NCBI RefSeq assembly: GCF_954871325.1
Contig: NC_088779.1
Coordinates: forward strand, 16,246,846 to 16,310,845
Direction of reading: 5' to 3'
DNA from: Gordionus sp. m RMFG-2023
Taxonomy: Eukaryota; Nematomorpha; Gordioida; Chordodea; Parachordodidae
DNA: 64,000 nucleotides
Part shown: in pieces, positions 10,644-25,500 of the stretch
Layout: the number at the start of each line of letters is the position of its first letter
Position numbering within the stretch: position 1 is the first letter of the stretch
Made by a program: the position numbers and the translations under genes
The notes under the pieces: generated by a model
Database searches by the model: none
The model's input: only the letters and a program-made list of their open reading frames with translations
What the model was told of the DNA's origin: nothing

Positions 10644-11394
10644 ATTCTTAGTCATCATATTTATATATTTTTTTATATTATACTATTTTTAATAAAAGTA
10701 TTGTATTTGCAATAAAAATTATTTATATTTTGATTCATTTGTATTAATTATAATTGTTAAATTATATTTTTTTTAAATACCGTACAAGAATTACTTATAT
10801 TTTATTGAATTATATATTTTTTTAAATATAGTTATTTACAATAAATTTTTAATAATATTTATACTAAAGTATTTATAATAAATAAAATCTATAATGAAAT
10901 TCTCTAAAATTTAATTAAAATAATTATTTTTAACACTCAATAAGATATATTGAGTGATCATAATAAATGGAAGGTTTTGGGGGCAAATTTTTTTCTTTCT
11001 ACACTGGATGGATTAATTTACAATTGAATAAACATTGATAAAATTAAAGAATAATGCTATCCGTCGCTTATTAATCATAAATTTGGCCAAAATTCTGTTA
11101 CTAATATTTTTTATATCCTGGCTACTATAGTAGTTAGACACTAATAAAGCACATAATATTGCCAAAATTTGAAAATAGGATTTGATGGCAAGCCCCCAAA
11201 AAATTTTGACCCATGAATCAAATCCCAATCTTAAAATTATAGACGTAAATTTTTTAAAAATAATTCAAGTCAAAATATGGTATGAGCTGATTGTCAAACC
11301 TATATAAAAAAAGATAAACCTCTATTAATACTGCTAAAAATATATAAATTTATGATTATTAAAAATTAGAGGTTTCATTTTGGTTTATACAAAG

Positions 11395-11830
11395 AATACT
11401 ATTATATCTACCTTAAACACATTCATTTGATAAAATTTCAGAATTACTGGAAGAAGTCTATAGAGAGTAAGGAATTTCTGATAAACTAATTGCTGCTACT
11501 GTTAAAGATAATGTCTCTAATTTTGACAAGTCATTTACTGAATATGTAAGTTAAATGATCTTGGCAATGATTTTGAGGATGATCTATTAGAATTTGATGA
11601 AATAAATGATGGTTAATACAGATTAAAAAAAAATTAAAATGTTTATCTTTAGATAAAATAATATTACCCAATAAGATAAAGTATGCATGCAACATTTTAT
11701 CCTTAATTGACACCAAAGATAGTATTTTTGCAATATTAAACACAAGGAATTTTGGAAAAATTTACTATGGAATGTAATGAAAAAATGTATATTATGCAAT
11801 GCATGAGGAAGCCTAAATCTTCAGAAAAGA
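11395..11830 (+). pseudogene. Decayed hAT transposase core fragment
   Basis: The plus strand reads DKLIAATVKDNVSNFDKSF, matching the hAT core signature 'TVTDNGSNFvKaF'. Further on, FAILNTRNFGKIYY-like text fits the segment that follows the conserved Cys-His motif. Several frame changes and stops interrupt it. Confidence 0.6.
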
Positions 11831-12715
11831 TAAGACTTATTCCACTAATTTGAGTCATGAATCTGATTATTTCTTATAGAATTTACTGCTTTCCACATAA
11901 TTTGCTATTAAACATGCCTCTTTTACTTCTGAAATATAGTATCTCACTTGAAATATTTTGATCATTACCACCTGGTATAATGACCAATTCTTATATTATA
12001 TCACATACTCCTTTAAATTCACTACTACTGAGATGTCCCCTTGATATTGGGCACCCAAAAAATAAGTATTAATTTTTTTTCCTTCAGATTTTTTTAGAGT
12101 ATATGACCTTATTTAACCAGGTTAAATACTCTTCCAGTGAATTGACTAAATTTGACCTGTTAAACTCGACTTGGCAATCCTGTTATTAATTATTATTAAT
12201 TTTTGTATTATTTTTTAAATATTATAAATACTGAACACAGATTGTAAAAGGATGATTATGTTTTAAATATTATTAAATAAAAGATTTTGTGTATATGATA
12301 AAATATAAAGGTATATGACAAAATGGCATATATATATATAACGTAATTTAAGAGTGATTTACAAAAATATAAAAATATAAACATTAGAATATAGCGTATG
12401 TGCTATCTTATTTTATGTTATTATTTTAGAAGTATATCTTTGATAAGAAATAACAATTATAATTTTGGAACAATCATAATTAATATCTAATTTTATTTAT
12501 AATTTAGAAGATTATTATCAATGACTTTAATAAAAAATTAACTTAAAAATAAAGAATCCGGAGCCCCATTTCAGGCAACATTTAATCGTTTGTCAAAATC
12601 AAACCAGTTTGTTTTCTGTTACAAAAATGGGGATATGGATTTTTTTTATATTATATAAAAAAATTAATTCAACAAGTTATTATCCTTTGTTTGAAAATAA
12701 AAAATAAAATTGCTG
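11831..12715. other. Intergenic, nothing recognised
   Basis: AT-rich. A short motif block near 12110-12180 (AACCAGGTTAAATACTC, GACCTGTTAAACTCGAC) resembles the GGTCAA-type block near 23.4 kb. No gene supported. Confidence 0.35.
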
Positions 12716-12720
12716 GTAAC

Positions 12721-12966
12721 TGTAGTAAAGGAGTAATTTAATGTAATATTCTATTTATATATTATGGTTATATTCGTCATTTAGATATGATTATATATAT
12801 ATATTTACGATTAATATAATAGGTGTTGATTAACATCCTAATAGATTATTGATATCACTTATCCTTTCACGACTTCCTTGTATTACGATTGATTAATAAA
12901 TTGTACATTGTGATTAATTAATAAAGTGAATAAAAGGTGAATGATTACTAAAAATACCAAAGTAGC
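12721..12966 (+). repeat. 5' LTR of the older Ty3 element
   Basis: Matches 15553-15797 along its whole length. It starts TGTAGTAAAG; the exact 3' edge is within ATACCAAAGTA. Confidence 0.85.
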
Positions 12967-15793
12967 AAAGAGGATTCTAATATTCTAATAAAAACAAGAA
13001 GAGAATAGTTATTAATTTTTATAAATTATGCCGCAGGCCAAAACAAACACTATTTTAATAGATAAATTGGCAAAATATTAAATAAATGGTGGGGCTATTG
13101 AACCTTGGTTACAATTTTGGGACGCAAAAATGAGATAAAAAAACTAGAGGCCGACAGAGCAGGAGAGGACCTATTCGTGGTGACTTTTAGAGCTAAGGGC
13201 ATTGATATTCTCGAAAAATATTTATTCCCTAAAACCATTCTAACTACTAAATTTGATAAGATAAGGAGAGTTTCACTATATAATTTGAGCAGAAAACCAT
13301 CTTTGATAGTCGATTAGACTTTATAAGGTTAATTAGGAATGAGAGAACCAATTGGGGTTCGCCAATAGGACCAAAATAACTGCGAAGAGTGTTGTTTTAC
13401 GCCGTCATAAGTTGACGGCCGGTTAAGAGATCATTGCGGGCATAGATCTACCTAGTCTTGAAGTTGAACTTAAGACTAAATATCCGTTAGCATTGGATGT
13501 GAACAAAAAACCCCTGACGTTTCAGTTTGTGCTAAATATGGAGTTTGCGAAGAGAGATAATAATTATAGGAAGCCTATAGACAAGTTTGATAATAAATAT
13601 AAGAAATGTGCTGGCTGACATGAAAGATATTTATGCCCAGCTTAAGACAAAACATCTTTTAAGTGCCAAAGAACCGGACACTTCGTGCCGTAGTAAGCCT
13701 GTGTATCGCAATTTAAACTCAATGAAACCACACTTTCACTCATGTGATTCATAAATAATCTTTGGATAGGGGGATTAAATAAAAGGGCAAAGATTACAGC
13801 CAAAATAAATGGACTAAGCGAAGGTGTCACGTTTAACTATGATACAGGAGCACAAGCCTCTATTACAGAATTGAATATTTGGGAGAAAATTGGCAAACCA
13901 CTAAAATCTTCCACAATATGCCTTTGGATCTAATGGGTGAAGCCATGATTCATGTACAAGTGGGGAAGGAAATTTGTAAATCATCAGTTATTATAATAAA
14001 GTCAAATGACCTACCTCTGTTTGGGTTGCCATGGATGTTAGCATTTGGGTTTGAGTTAGAGACAGGTTAGTATACAACAGGTTCTCAAAACGAATAGAAA
14101 ACCAATAATATCAAATCGCTACCAGCGCAACGATGCGCCGATGGGCTACTCGAATATAATCGGTGCCCGCGGGCCGAAGCCCCAATGGGCCGCTCGAATA
14201 CAATAGGTGCCCCGCGGGCCGAAGATATCACTAACAGAAGACTCAATTGGGCCTTTGTTAGCTAAACAGGTCAAAGCATTTTTGACTGCAAACCGTCTTA
14301 CGTAATTTCGCTGTGCGACTCATTAAAAGATATGGCTGTTCCAAAATCGTTTCCAGCTCGTCGAGTACCTTTTCCATTACGCAAAGCGGTTGAACTAGAG
14401 GATGGCCTTGTTTCTGCAGGATTTTGGAGCCCATCGATTCCTTTACAACTAGGGTGCCATGGGCAACCCCAAAGGTAAATGTCAGGAAGAACAATGACTA
14501 GATTCCTATTTGCGCAGATTTCAAGGTGAGTTTAAATCTCCATCTATTATATGATCTGTTATTCCAAAGCTGGATGACTTACTGGTAAAGATTCAGTAGG
14601 GGGGGGGGCATTTTACAGTGATAGATTTAAAGGACATATAGTTGAACCAGAGTCCCAAGAATATTTGGTCATCTCAAAACATAAGATGTAATTATCTCCG
14701 GTAAAAATGACGCCAAACATCAAGCTAATTTAAAAATAGTACTCAAGGGTGCAGAAAGCAAATCTCAAAGTCAAATTTGAAAAAGTTCAATTTTTAAGGA
14801 ATTCTATTTCGTTTCTAGGTGTCGTGATTGACCAAAATGGGGTACATCCAAGCGGAGAAAAACTAAAAGCAATCCAGGCCGCACCTAACTCAAAGAATGT
14901 TCATCAATTACGTCAATTATTTCTACAGAATTTAAGCGATTGTGTGAAGAAAACAACATTTGCCACATTCGCTCAACGCCGTACCACCCGAAGACAAATG
15001 GGCAGGCGGAACGAACCATTCGAACCTTGAAAGGGAGGTATTATGCCAGTGGAGAATCAATTAATGACCCGCAAGAGGCGATGACTCATAAGGTAGCAGC
15101 GTATAGGCTGGGAGAACATAGTTCGACGGGTAAGTCATTAGCGAAGTTTATGTTCGGTCTTCAGATAAAAACTAGTGTAGATTAGGCTAGACCAGAGATG
15201 GGAAATGATTAATAAATCCAATGATAAATAAAGTCGAGAACATGACACACATTCCAGTGTTAAAGGATTTGACGTTGGTCAACATGTATTGATAAGGAAC
15301 AAAACCACTAAGTGTTGGAGAAAAGGGATAATTCAAGATAGGAAGGAATTATATTTTTATGTAGTTTAGATGCCAGATTGTGTACAAAAACATGCTGACT
15401 AGTTAAGGGACAGTGTGGTATCAGATACGACACGGATGATTAGGGGCAGCGATTAGAGAGAGTGGGAGACACCAAGACGAGGGAGGACACATAAACTGCC
15501 AAAACGAATGATTGAAGAGATATAGGCGTCTCTTAATTAACATAGGGGGAAATGTAGTAAAGGAGTAATTTATTGTAATATTCTATTTATATATTATGGT
15601 TATATTCGTCATTTAGATATGATTATATATATATATTTATGATTAATATAATAGGTGTTGATTAACTTACTAATAGATTATTGACATCACTTAACCTTTC
15701 ACGACTTCCTTGTATAACGATTAATAAATAAAATGTACATTATGATTGATTAATAAAGTGAATAAAATGTGAATGATTACCAAAAATACCAAA
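12721..15793 (+). mobile_element. Ty3/gypsy LTR retrotransposon, broken, fairly old
   Basis: Two LTRs of about 243-246 bp (12721-12966 and 15553-15797) start TGTAGTAAAGGAG and differ at roughly one position in eighteen, so the insertion is not recent. A candidate 5-bp duplication gtaac flanks it. The order is gag with a zinc knuckle (near 13.6 kb), aspartic protease (signature DTGA near 13.8 kb), reverse transcriptase pieces (14.2-14.9 kb) and integrase C-terminal part (14.95-15.35 kb), all on the plus strand. It is well short of a whole Ty3 element and broken at many points (more than ten). Confidence 0.85.
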
Positions 15794-15797
15794 GTAA
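15553..15797 (+). repeat. 3' LTR of the older Ty3 element
   Basis: Direct repeat of 12721-12966. The end of this LTR and the candidate duplication gtaac overlap, so the last few bases are ambiguous. Confidence 0.85.
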
Positions 15798-15798
15798 C

Positions 15799-16224
15799 AT
15801 TATCCAAAAACAGCTTTGAAAAACGGTCATAATTTCAATAAAGGCAAACGATGATTGGCATTTTATTTAATATTTTTTATATTATGTTATGCCTTCCACT
15901 TCCATATACGATTATAAATATATGGATAAATAAAGCTAGTTCCTATAATTTATATCAAAAAGTTCACGTGGTCTATAAGTGCTCTTAGCATTGAGGTCCC
16001 TCATATTGTGAAAAAAGGGTCTCAGAAAATATTTTGAAAAAATGTTTTATGACCTATAAACGATTTGTATATAAAAAATTTATAATAATTTGTCAATTTC
16101 TAAATTTAACAAATGTTTGTTGCTGGGAAAATTTACTGGGGTTAGATGAAAATTTAAACGGCTCCCAGAATATTTTGACTAAAAGAATCAATGAAAACGC
16201 CTTGATCTGATACTCAATAATCAT
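15799..16224. other. Downstream flank of the phosphatase gene
   Basis: AT-rich sequence beyond the PPEF 3' end. Nothing recognised. Confidence 0.35.
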
Positions 16225-16230
16225 TTTATT
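16225..16230 (-). promoter_or_regulatory. Candidate polyadenylation signal AATAAA of PPEF
   Basis: AATAAA on the minus strand about 100 nt past the PPEF stop. In such AT-rich DNA the hexamer is common, so this is only a candidate. Confidence 0.3.
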
Positions 16231-16331
16231 AAATAAAAATATTAAATTATAGGAAATGATTGGAAGTAGATATATTATAATTTAATAGAATAATAAACAA
16301 TAACAAGTTTTCTTGCATAAAAATATAAATA

Positions 16332-16525
16332 TTATGTATGGTAATCTTTGGGTGGTTCGTTTACTAGTCTAAAGGCTTCTAGAAATTCATTAAGATCAAT
16401 ATAACCATCACTGTTTAGGTCTAAGCTTTTAGCTAATGATTTTATATCTTCGTTTGAAAATATATTATCAGACTGTTCCCCTAAAAAATTGCATGCCTCT
16501 GTGAATTCAGATAACGATATTAATC
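16332..16525 (-). CDS. PPEF last exon (EF-hands, stop)
   Basis: Completes EF-hand 1 ([16 protein letters not shown]), encodes EF-hand 2 ([17 protein letters not shown]) and ends [12 protein letters not shown] with TAA at 16332-16334. Acceptor TTTATAG. Confidence 0.94.
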
Positions 16526-19500
16526 CTATAAAATTATTCGATAAAAAATAAAATTTAATTTTTGTGTAGATATATTTCTTATATATCAATAATAAATAAA
16601 GTTAACTATTTTATTAAATGATATTATTTAAATAAGAAAAAGTGTAGAATCAAAAATTGAAAGCTTTAAAATTCTTAATCATTTTTTCTAAATTTCCTTT
16701 CTTTATTAATGTCTTTTAGTTTTATTAAGATTAGGAAAAAAAATTTATTGCATGCTTTAAATATATTTTAGTAAAAATAATATTTTATAAAAAATCTAAA
16801 GTTTGATAATGACTATTACGATAAATTTTAAATTGAAATTATTATAATGCAGGTTTGAAATATTAATTTTTACCTATAAAATCAAAATTATCTATATAAA
16901 ATTTTATACTTGTGCCAAAAATAAAACAGTAATAAGTTTCGTTCAGATTTAGTAAAAAGTTTAATTGAGTTTGTAATTCAGGATCGGGTTCGCTCATGCA
17001 ATATTTTTTTGTAGATTTAAATATTTTCCTAAATTTGTAGGAATTGTTTAGTCCTAAAAAATAATTATAAGTATTTGGGAGGGTTTTTACATTTTCTATT
17101 CATTTTTTGTCATTTTTTATCGATTGCTTATTTTAATGTGTTATTTTTATTTTATTCTCTTTTTTTTTAGACCCTGTTAACCTAGACCTGCTCTTAATAA
17201 AATAACTTCAATTTAGCTTATCTCTATATTTTAAATTAATTTAAATATAATATTTAAATTTAGATCAATCTTGTAATATTACCTGAATTATCTGTATCGA
17301 TTAGTCTAAATATATTTTCAAGGTTAATTTTATTTCTATATATTGCTTCCATCATTGGAACACCTTCCTAATTATACGTGTAAATATTATAACAATTTTT
17401 GATACTTACAAATTTGTTGGAGTTCAAACTTTTTACATCATCAAACAATGTATTGTAAATCACATTATTATTTATATCCAGTTTTACTAAGTTTTTAGAA
17501 ATTATTCTCCACGGAAGATTTAATTGCAGAACATTTTCTAAAGCATCGCACCATTTAGACATTGGTATCACACCTAAAAGTGTAAATGAAAAACATTATT
17601 TAATTTTGTAAATATATTTATTATAACATATTTTTTATTATTCATATTAATATAGGTCAATTATGAAAAAAAATATATTAAATAATATAAAGGTAAAATA
17701 TATTGTAAAATGATAAGAATAAGGAAGAAAAGGTGAGTCTAACGAAGATCTGTAGAAGAAGACTGCCATAAAAACTTTGATTCGCTTTAAGGATAGCTAT
17801 AGAATTTTCGAGGATCCCCAGTAGCTTTAGATGTGGGATCTTAAATCCATGAAGAAGGATAATGCAGGCTCACTAAAGTAGGTTAAGGTAGTGGATATTA
17901 TTGGGATAATGTAGAATATTTGGAAATTTTCTATTGTCCTTTTTGCTTAAGTAGGTTTGATGGTTGGATAAAACTAATAGGTCTATAAATAAATAATCCC
18001 TAACCAGAAATTGGCCCCGTTTACATATGATCAGGGTGATTCCGTGAGGCCGCTTTACATCGGATCTAAAAAGTTCTGGTGGTTTAGGTATGACTGGAAT
18101 TTGGGCCAATTTAAATGCTCGCTGAAAAGAATTGCAATGGGTGTGCCTGAGGATTAGTTCTTTTTACGACCTGCAATGTAAGATGGGTCGTCCTTTGCTG
18201 TCTATGGAGACTCTGCAGCCAGAGCAGAAGTGAAGAAAAGTCATTGTACAATTTAGGGGGATTTCTATTGTCAGTTAACTCTTTGTTGGTAAGTTAGAGT
18301 TAAAATTTTTTGGAAGCCAAAAATTGATGCCCAGATTCATTAAGCAAAGATGTAAATATAGAAGGATCTGCTAGAAGCCTGCTAGATAATAGGGATTCAA
18401 CGAAGCATGCTACAACTGGCATGTTTCAAAGATTTTGTGTATTGGACTCGGGGAAAGGATAATCATCAAAGCGTGTTCTTCATAGCAGGATATCATAAAG
18501 AAAGTCATTTTGTGAGATGTGGGATGTGATTGTGGGTTTTGATAGTATACCTGCTCGAAATAAATATAGTGAGAGAAAGATCGGTGGGAGATCTAATCCC
18601 TAAACCACCATATTTGGTGGGTAATGAAGCTTGAACCCATACTGTTTTATTAAATTTTAGATTCAAAATCTTTTCGTTAAGATCCCCTTTTTCATAGATA
18701 CTGAGAGAGATACGATATTTAAATATAGGCGTTTAGCGCATAGCATAAAGTGTGCATGGAATGTTAAAGAAATTTTTAAGGAGGAAAAATGATTTATGCG
18801 AGGGTAGCAAGTCAATGAGGTTACCAAGCCTAAGAATAATATCAAGAGAAAGTGGAGGAAGCAATGAATCCAACAGCGCATCCCATTTCCTTGATAATGG
18901 GTACGCCCTTATTGGTTTAAAATTGAGGTCCACTAATGATTCCATTGTTTATATACCAGAAGTGGAATGGAAGTGAGCATTCTGAATTAATGGTTTAAAT
19001 TATATTATTGATTACAAGGGATCCTAGTAGATCACTTTGTTGGATCCGTTGACAAAGAGTATTTTTTGAGAGTTGATAAAATTAATAGAAATTGGTAACA
19101 TGAATACATGAATAGAGAAATTTGGTGTAGTATGGGAATGATGTGCTAGTTGATTGCAAGAATGAGTTATGTAAGAGGGTGTTGTATGCATTAAGAAAAT
19201 CAATTATGATAAGTGTTTTATTTATGGGAATGCTCACCAAATAAAGACGAAAGATGTATAGCGGCCTCACATCCGCCAACGACTCCTACCCCAAATTAAA
19301 ATGGGGTGAGAAGGTGAGAGGCCTCATATTTTATACTGGATGCAATCATTTTAGCGACAAGGCGGAGGAAAATTAAACCCATAGCTAATGATCTGATCTT
19401 TGTTAGGCTTCTGTAAAGCTATAAGTCTGACTCCAAAAGAATAGGGGAGACAAAACTGGGAACAACATCATATAAGATTTGGTTGCACAAGTTTGTGATT

Positions 19501-22500
19501 TTAAGAAGGATGGAAGTTTGTGAGATGGAGAAGTAGTGTACTGTAATATGGGTATGATTCATCTAGACCGTGAGGGGATCACAGTGGAAAGATAGGATTG
19601 CCTTCCTTACCTCGTCTGAAATGAAATCGAAGCACAATGAGAATAAGATTGTTGGGTGATTGGCATTGAAGTGAAAGAAGTTTTTTGAAAGGAGTTTTAA
19701 GTATGTCTAAACATAGATGTCAGCTAGTAAATCATAAAAGGAGGCCAATTTGAGCACCTTTATATTTAAACAGTCGACTTTCTTATAAGTTTGGCTTTAA
19801 GCTCTATAGGAGAAGTTTTTTTTGTTTAAAAATTGTGAGACTCTTAAACTCTTAAAGATGGGGAGAAAGGTTGAAGGTGTCATCTTTAATTTGTTGAGTT
19901 AAAGAAAATTTGAGGATTTATCAGGTAACCTAACGGTATTATAACCAAAGAATAAGAATTTAAGCCATTCCGTCTAACTGTTAAAGTTCAATAGAGATGA
20001 GATGCCATCAGAGAGAGACTTAGCGACTTGTAACCTAGCACCTTAGGGAATTCTTTCTTAATATGATGTCAGGTTTTTTGGTATTGAGGAATAGGTCTGA
20101 GAAAGATATATTAGAAGCGTGATTTAAAGGATGTTCTATGAAAGGGCTGGGAAACGCATAAGCGTTCTGAAGAGATATGATGGTCTTGATTGAGGGAACC
20201 TGTTAATCCTTGGTTAATGAACATAAAATACACCAACATTTGTTAAATGTGTAAGTTTCAGGCAGGACGGGCAGATTTTGGTTCAATGTGAGTAGCCATT
20301 GTGATTAAAAGAAAAGGCTAATGCCAAATATTAGAGTGTAAAGCAAATAACTTGAGTGAGTAAAAAAATGAATCAATGCGTGAATGTATTTATAGGTATG
20401 TCCAGATGCGAAAATAAAAATTAATAAAAAGAAGCGAGAATGGATCGTGAATTTTATCAAATATTACCGGATGAATTTTTAATTTTGAAGTAATTAGTTC
20501 ATTACTAAACCAAAAGGAAAGATAAGATAAATAAAAAGAAAAAAAATGAAATAACGCGGTAATTAATTTAGCGATAAGAAATTGACTTTTAAAATAAGTT
20601 TTTATTTTTTAAAAAAATAATGAACTCACAAAAATGGAATAACCCTAAATTTAAAGAGAATGAAGCTAAATATTGGCAAGTTTTACTACAGACGATAAGC
20701 CACGAATGGATAAGAAAATCAATAATAGAGCCATAATTTAAAAGATTAATATAATTATTTTCGGCTTTTAAAATTAACGGTGTTTATTTTAAAAAAATAT
20801 AAAATAAACACCACGATACAAAAATGGAATAACTCCAAATTTACCTAGAATCAAGCTAAATATTGGCAAGTTTTCTTAGATACCATAAGTCAAATGGATA
20901 AGTAAATATAGCGCGATGATTAAAAATATATTGATTTTGCGTAAAACAACTAAAGAAAATTTGTGCATAACTTAATAAATTGATTAGAAATATGAGAAAA
21001 TTAAATCGCGCGATCATTAAAGAATAGGAATTCTGATGCCTAAACAAAATAACAGCATGTTTAATGATTAGTTCGCTCAATATTGGCAAGTTTAAGAAAA
21101 TAAAATAACCTTCAATATAATACGCGCGATAATTAATGAACACTGATGGGTAAACGGAATAACAGCTTGTTTAAAGGTAGTTCGCCTATGAAAACATAAA
21201 AACCTTGAATATAACAGTAACGAGCGATAATTAATGAAGGAAATTAATTATTATAAATATTAAAAGAAAATATTTAAATTGATAGTTGTAATAAATTTTA
21301 AAAAGTAAATTCCATACATTTTTTTTAGCATAAAAATAAAAAATCTAAAAAAATTTAACCAATTATTATATTATACTTTTTCAATATACCTTCGTTTTGA
21401 AAGTCTAGTTTTTTGAATTCCTGAAGTAGGGCAGATTTATTTGAAAAGAAAAGTTTCTTTAAACTTTTGATAGCGGATTGTTCAAAAAAGGTTAATCTTA
21501 ATAAATAAGTCATCATTATTATATATTTTCATGTCAAATACTATTATAACTAAGTTAGTCTAAATGAATGCGTCCTTGCTCATCTTAATTTTAGCAAAAT
21601 TTGAAAGTGCATTTTTTAGAAAACTACTTAGCATACTCTTATTTTGGTTTATTATTGAGTTTTCTTAGGCTTAGAAAATAGGAAAAGTCAAATACCTAAC
21701 TTATTTGAATTAACGCATTTCTGGGAAACGAACGGTTCTTTAATTTTTTTAATCGTTTTTTTAATCGTTTTTTTATGTGAAAATTTTATTATAAGTGAAT
21801 TTAAGGTATTATTGATATTCATATATTTTTAAAAATCAGCTAATCGTTATAATAATATCAATTAAGAAAAAGTAATATTTGTAAAAGTGCTAAAATTTAT
21901 ATAATATTAATAATTTAAGTAAGCTAAAATTTGTAAATTCTTCATCCAAAACGCATCATTGGTTTTTCTTTGGAGGCCACTGATCCTCTCGTCTGCATAT
22001 TATTACCCATGTTTCTGTTTTTGTCATTAATTTTTGCTATCTTTCATCGTCTGAGATTCAAGATACTTTTTAGCGCCAACGTTATTTGCCAGCTTAATAA
22101 CCTAAGCATATACAAAGTGCAAGATGTTCAATCACGAGGTCTCGGTCATTCATAGAATAAAGCTGAGATGATTACTTTATTATGTTTAACCTCTGAAGTA
22201 GGTAGTAAGATACTCTGTCCTAGCAGAGATTCGGTGTTTCAACTCTTTAAAAAGGGCTAGGGCGTGAGAGACGAACGATGTTAAAGTCGTGGTAATTGAT
22301 GGCAGGAAAGCATAGTTGGCAGGTAACGATGGTGAATATTTATCGAGTTTATTCACCTCGGTGTCTATTAAAGCATCCTTATTAATATTGGAAAGGGCAA
22401 GAAGATCAATGCATGAGAAATCCCAGGTTAGGAATTCGCCCCCTTTCTAGGGATCATTGTAAAACCATCAGGCCGTTTACTATTGGAATTGTATAGGCTA

Positions 22501-25500
22501 GTGGACTCGAGGGTTAAAGGGATACTAGCAGATTTTAAGACCCTGGCTATAGTATTATTGAATATTGAATGCCTAATGATTCTGCCGCCTCTACACTTGC
22601 AGTGCAAACAGAGCGACCTTTGAAGTTAACCGATGTTTGACACAGAATATAGTGATAGGGTATCACTAACGGTTCCATGTCAATTCAGCGAAACTTTTAT
22701 CGCGAAACTTTTATCGCGAATGTCGTTTATCGCGAATGGATTTTATAGCGAAACTTTTATCGCGAATCCATAATAGCGAATACTATTCCGCGAATGCAAT
22801 ATCGCGAAAAAATATCGCGAATTTTTTATAGCTAAACCTTTATCGCGAAACCTTTAAAGCGAATACATTACCGCGAAACTTTAATCGCGAAAATTTTATA
22901 GCGAAATTATTATCGCGAAGACAATGTAGCGACAATTATTTCGCGAAACATATATCGCGAAGATATTATAGAGAATTTAATATCGCGGTAATTGCTAATA
23001 ATGACTAATTTATTTTGAATCATTTTTTTATAATTATATTATTTGAATAATATTTTTTTAATTCACATAGTTTGTAATTTTCTTATAACCTTAAAAAATT
23101 TTTACAATGATTAATTAACTTAGACTGGTTTATGAAATTTGTTATTGAAATACACTTTTTTCGCTATCCTATCCTTTCCTTCGAAGTTCTTATTTTATAA
23201 TAATCGCGCACAAGGAACTCAGCTTTATCAATATATTAATCATTGAGTTTATTAGTTAAATCTTGATATTTATTGGCGAAATTGATATCTGGGTAGCATT
23301 CCTATTTATTGTCTGATGACTTAATATTTATAAATTTATCAATCAATTTTGGCCAGGTTTAGCAAGTCAGTCAAATGACCAGTCAAATGACTAGATTTTG
23401 ACGGGTCAATTGAACGGGAGAATATTTGACCTGGTCAAGTGGTCATATATTCTATAAGATCTGAATATAAAAATATGTTTGAAAAAGAAAAAACGATATA
23501 AATACATGTGAAATGTGATCACAATGCTTATTGAGTTCCTAATATTAAGGAGAGCATTTTAATCATAGTGAATTTAATGAAGTATGTAATATAATAAAAG
23601 AATTAGGCATACAAGTTGGTGATCAAAATATTTCAAGCTATATCATAAATTTCAGAAATAAAAGCGGCTTGTTTAATAGAAAATCATGGGGATAGCAGTA
23701 ACTTCCATAAGAAACAATCAGATTTCAAACTCAAGCAGTGGAATTAGCTTTGACCACCATGGCCATTAAGAGAAGTGACATTACTAACAATTTCTAGATC
23801 TACTTCTTTTTCAGAAATAAATTGGTCGATTTGTGTCAATAATCTTACTAAAACAGAAATCTATTGAAGATTTAGACAAAAAGAAAATTGATTAAAAAAT
23901 ATTAAAGAAAATGATGATATTCAATATAAAATAATATTTATTTGATTTTAACTATATTTGATCGGTCAAATGCACAACCGTGGTTTTGGCAGTCACTATT
24001 CTTAAACAGTGTAGATGAATAAAGTCTACAACATTACTGTTTAGAATATCAATTTTGAATAGCAATTCAAAAATAAATTACATCTAAGTGAAATAAGGGA
24101 TTTCCCCAATTTAAAATATTTATTAATTTTATTATTTTCAATCTTTATAGATATCTTTTTATCTTTTCTGTTTATTTGAAGGGGGGGGGGAGGGGGCGTG
24201 ATAAAATTTTTAGTATAATAACTCGGCATTAATTTCAATTAATTTAAATATAATATTTTGATATGGGTTCTTATTGAATCTTAAATAATTTTAAAATATA
24301 ATAAAAAAAATAGCTACACTAAAAATTAACAAATAATTAATGATATATTTGATAAATTATAACTATTTTTAAAAAAAAGTATTGCCGAAATTTAAAAAAA
24401 AAAATTTTCCCGTCTGGCTGGTGCCATTCCTTTGGTTATAAATTATAAATATTTTCGCCATTCTTTCCTCTTTATTTCGGAGTTTTATAAAATATGTTAT
24501 CAAGCAAAAATAAGGAGATCTTAACCTTTAAAAATTATTTGTTCCGCCTGGATAAAGTAGTCTCAGATACTAATTACTATAGATGTATCAATCAGGATAT
24601 TTTTAAATGTCCCGTACGACTCACAAAAAAAAATGGTAAGATAAAAGATAATAATAAAATACACAATCATCTAGAAAATCCAATCGAAATGGAAACCAAG
24701 AAAATAATCAATTCAATTAAGAATGAAGCTTTGAATAATACTATGGAAACTCCAAACTTTATTGTGGCGAAACACGTATCTCAATTAAGTGATTCTATAT
24801 CAATGGCACTACCATCACCGAATCTTATGAAACGTATAATTCACCGAACGCGGAGTTTAAACAGTTTTGCACCTCCGAATACTAGCAGCCTTATTGAGCT
24901 GGTAATTCTGCATGAATATTCAATTACAGATAAATATGAGGATTTCATACTTCATGATGATGGTCCGGTAAGATTTTCTATAAATTTTTTGAACAAATAT
25001 AACTAAATCTTTCATTTTTGTTGCGATAAGCTGCCCGATAAGAAACACTTTATTATAATTGCTTATTTATTTATCATGTGTGTCAGGTTCCCGACCGTGT
25101 TATCATATTTGGAACAAGAAAAAATTTGGACTTCTTAGCTTCATGCGAACATTGGTTTTCTGATGGTACATTTAAATCGTCGCCACCTTTATTTATGCAA
25201 ATTTATACAATTCATGGGATTAGAAATAATAATGTTTTACCTCTCATATATATATTGACCAATAGAAAGGATTATGAAACTTATAAAAGAATATTTACTA
25301 TTATAGGTGACAACTTAATATCAACTCCAAAAAAAATTATGACGGATTTTGAAATGGCCAGTGTAAAAGCTTTCAATGAAGTGTTTCCCAATTGGCAACA
25401 CAAATGTTGCTATTTCCATTTTGGCCAATCCTTTTGGCGAAACATTCAAAAATATCCAGAAATATCGCATAAATATAAAACAGATGTAGAATTTAATATA

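Larger units (their letters stand above)
9870..11235 (+). mobile_element. hAT family A, copy 2 (3' half)
   Basis: This is inverse to copy 1 at 2117-4027. The 5' part (9880-10380) matches the coding remnant of copy 1. The 3' noncoding part (10840-11190) matches 2220-2580 of copy 1, for instance TATACTAAAGTATTTATAATAA. The right terminus near 11200-11235 is decayed. A MITE interrupts it at 10427-10643. Confidence 0.65.

Noticed and set aside
18733-18976. Overlapping frames on both strands at 18.7-19.0 kb as a host gene
   Set aside because: The minus-strand text fits the LINE between RT and tail; the others are shadows.
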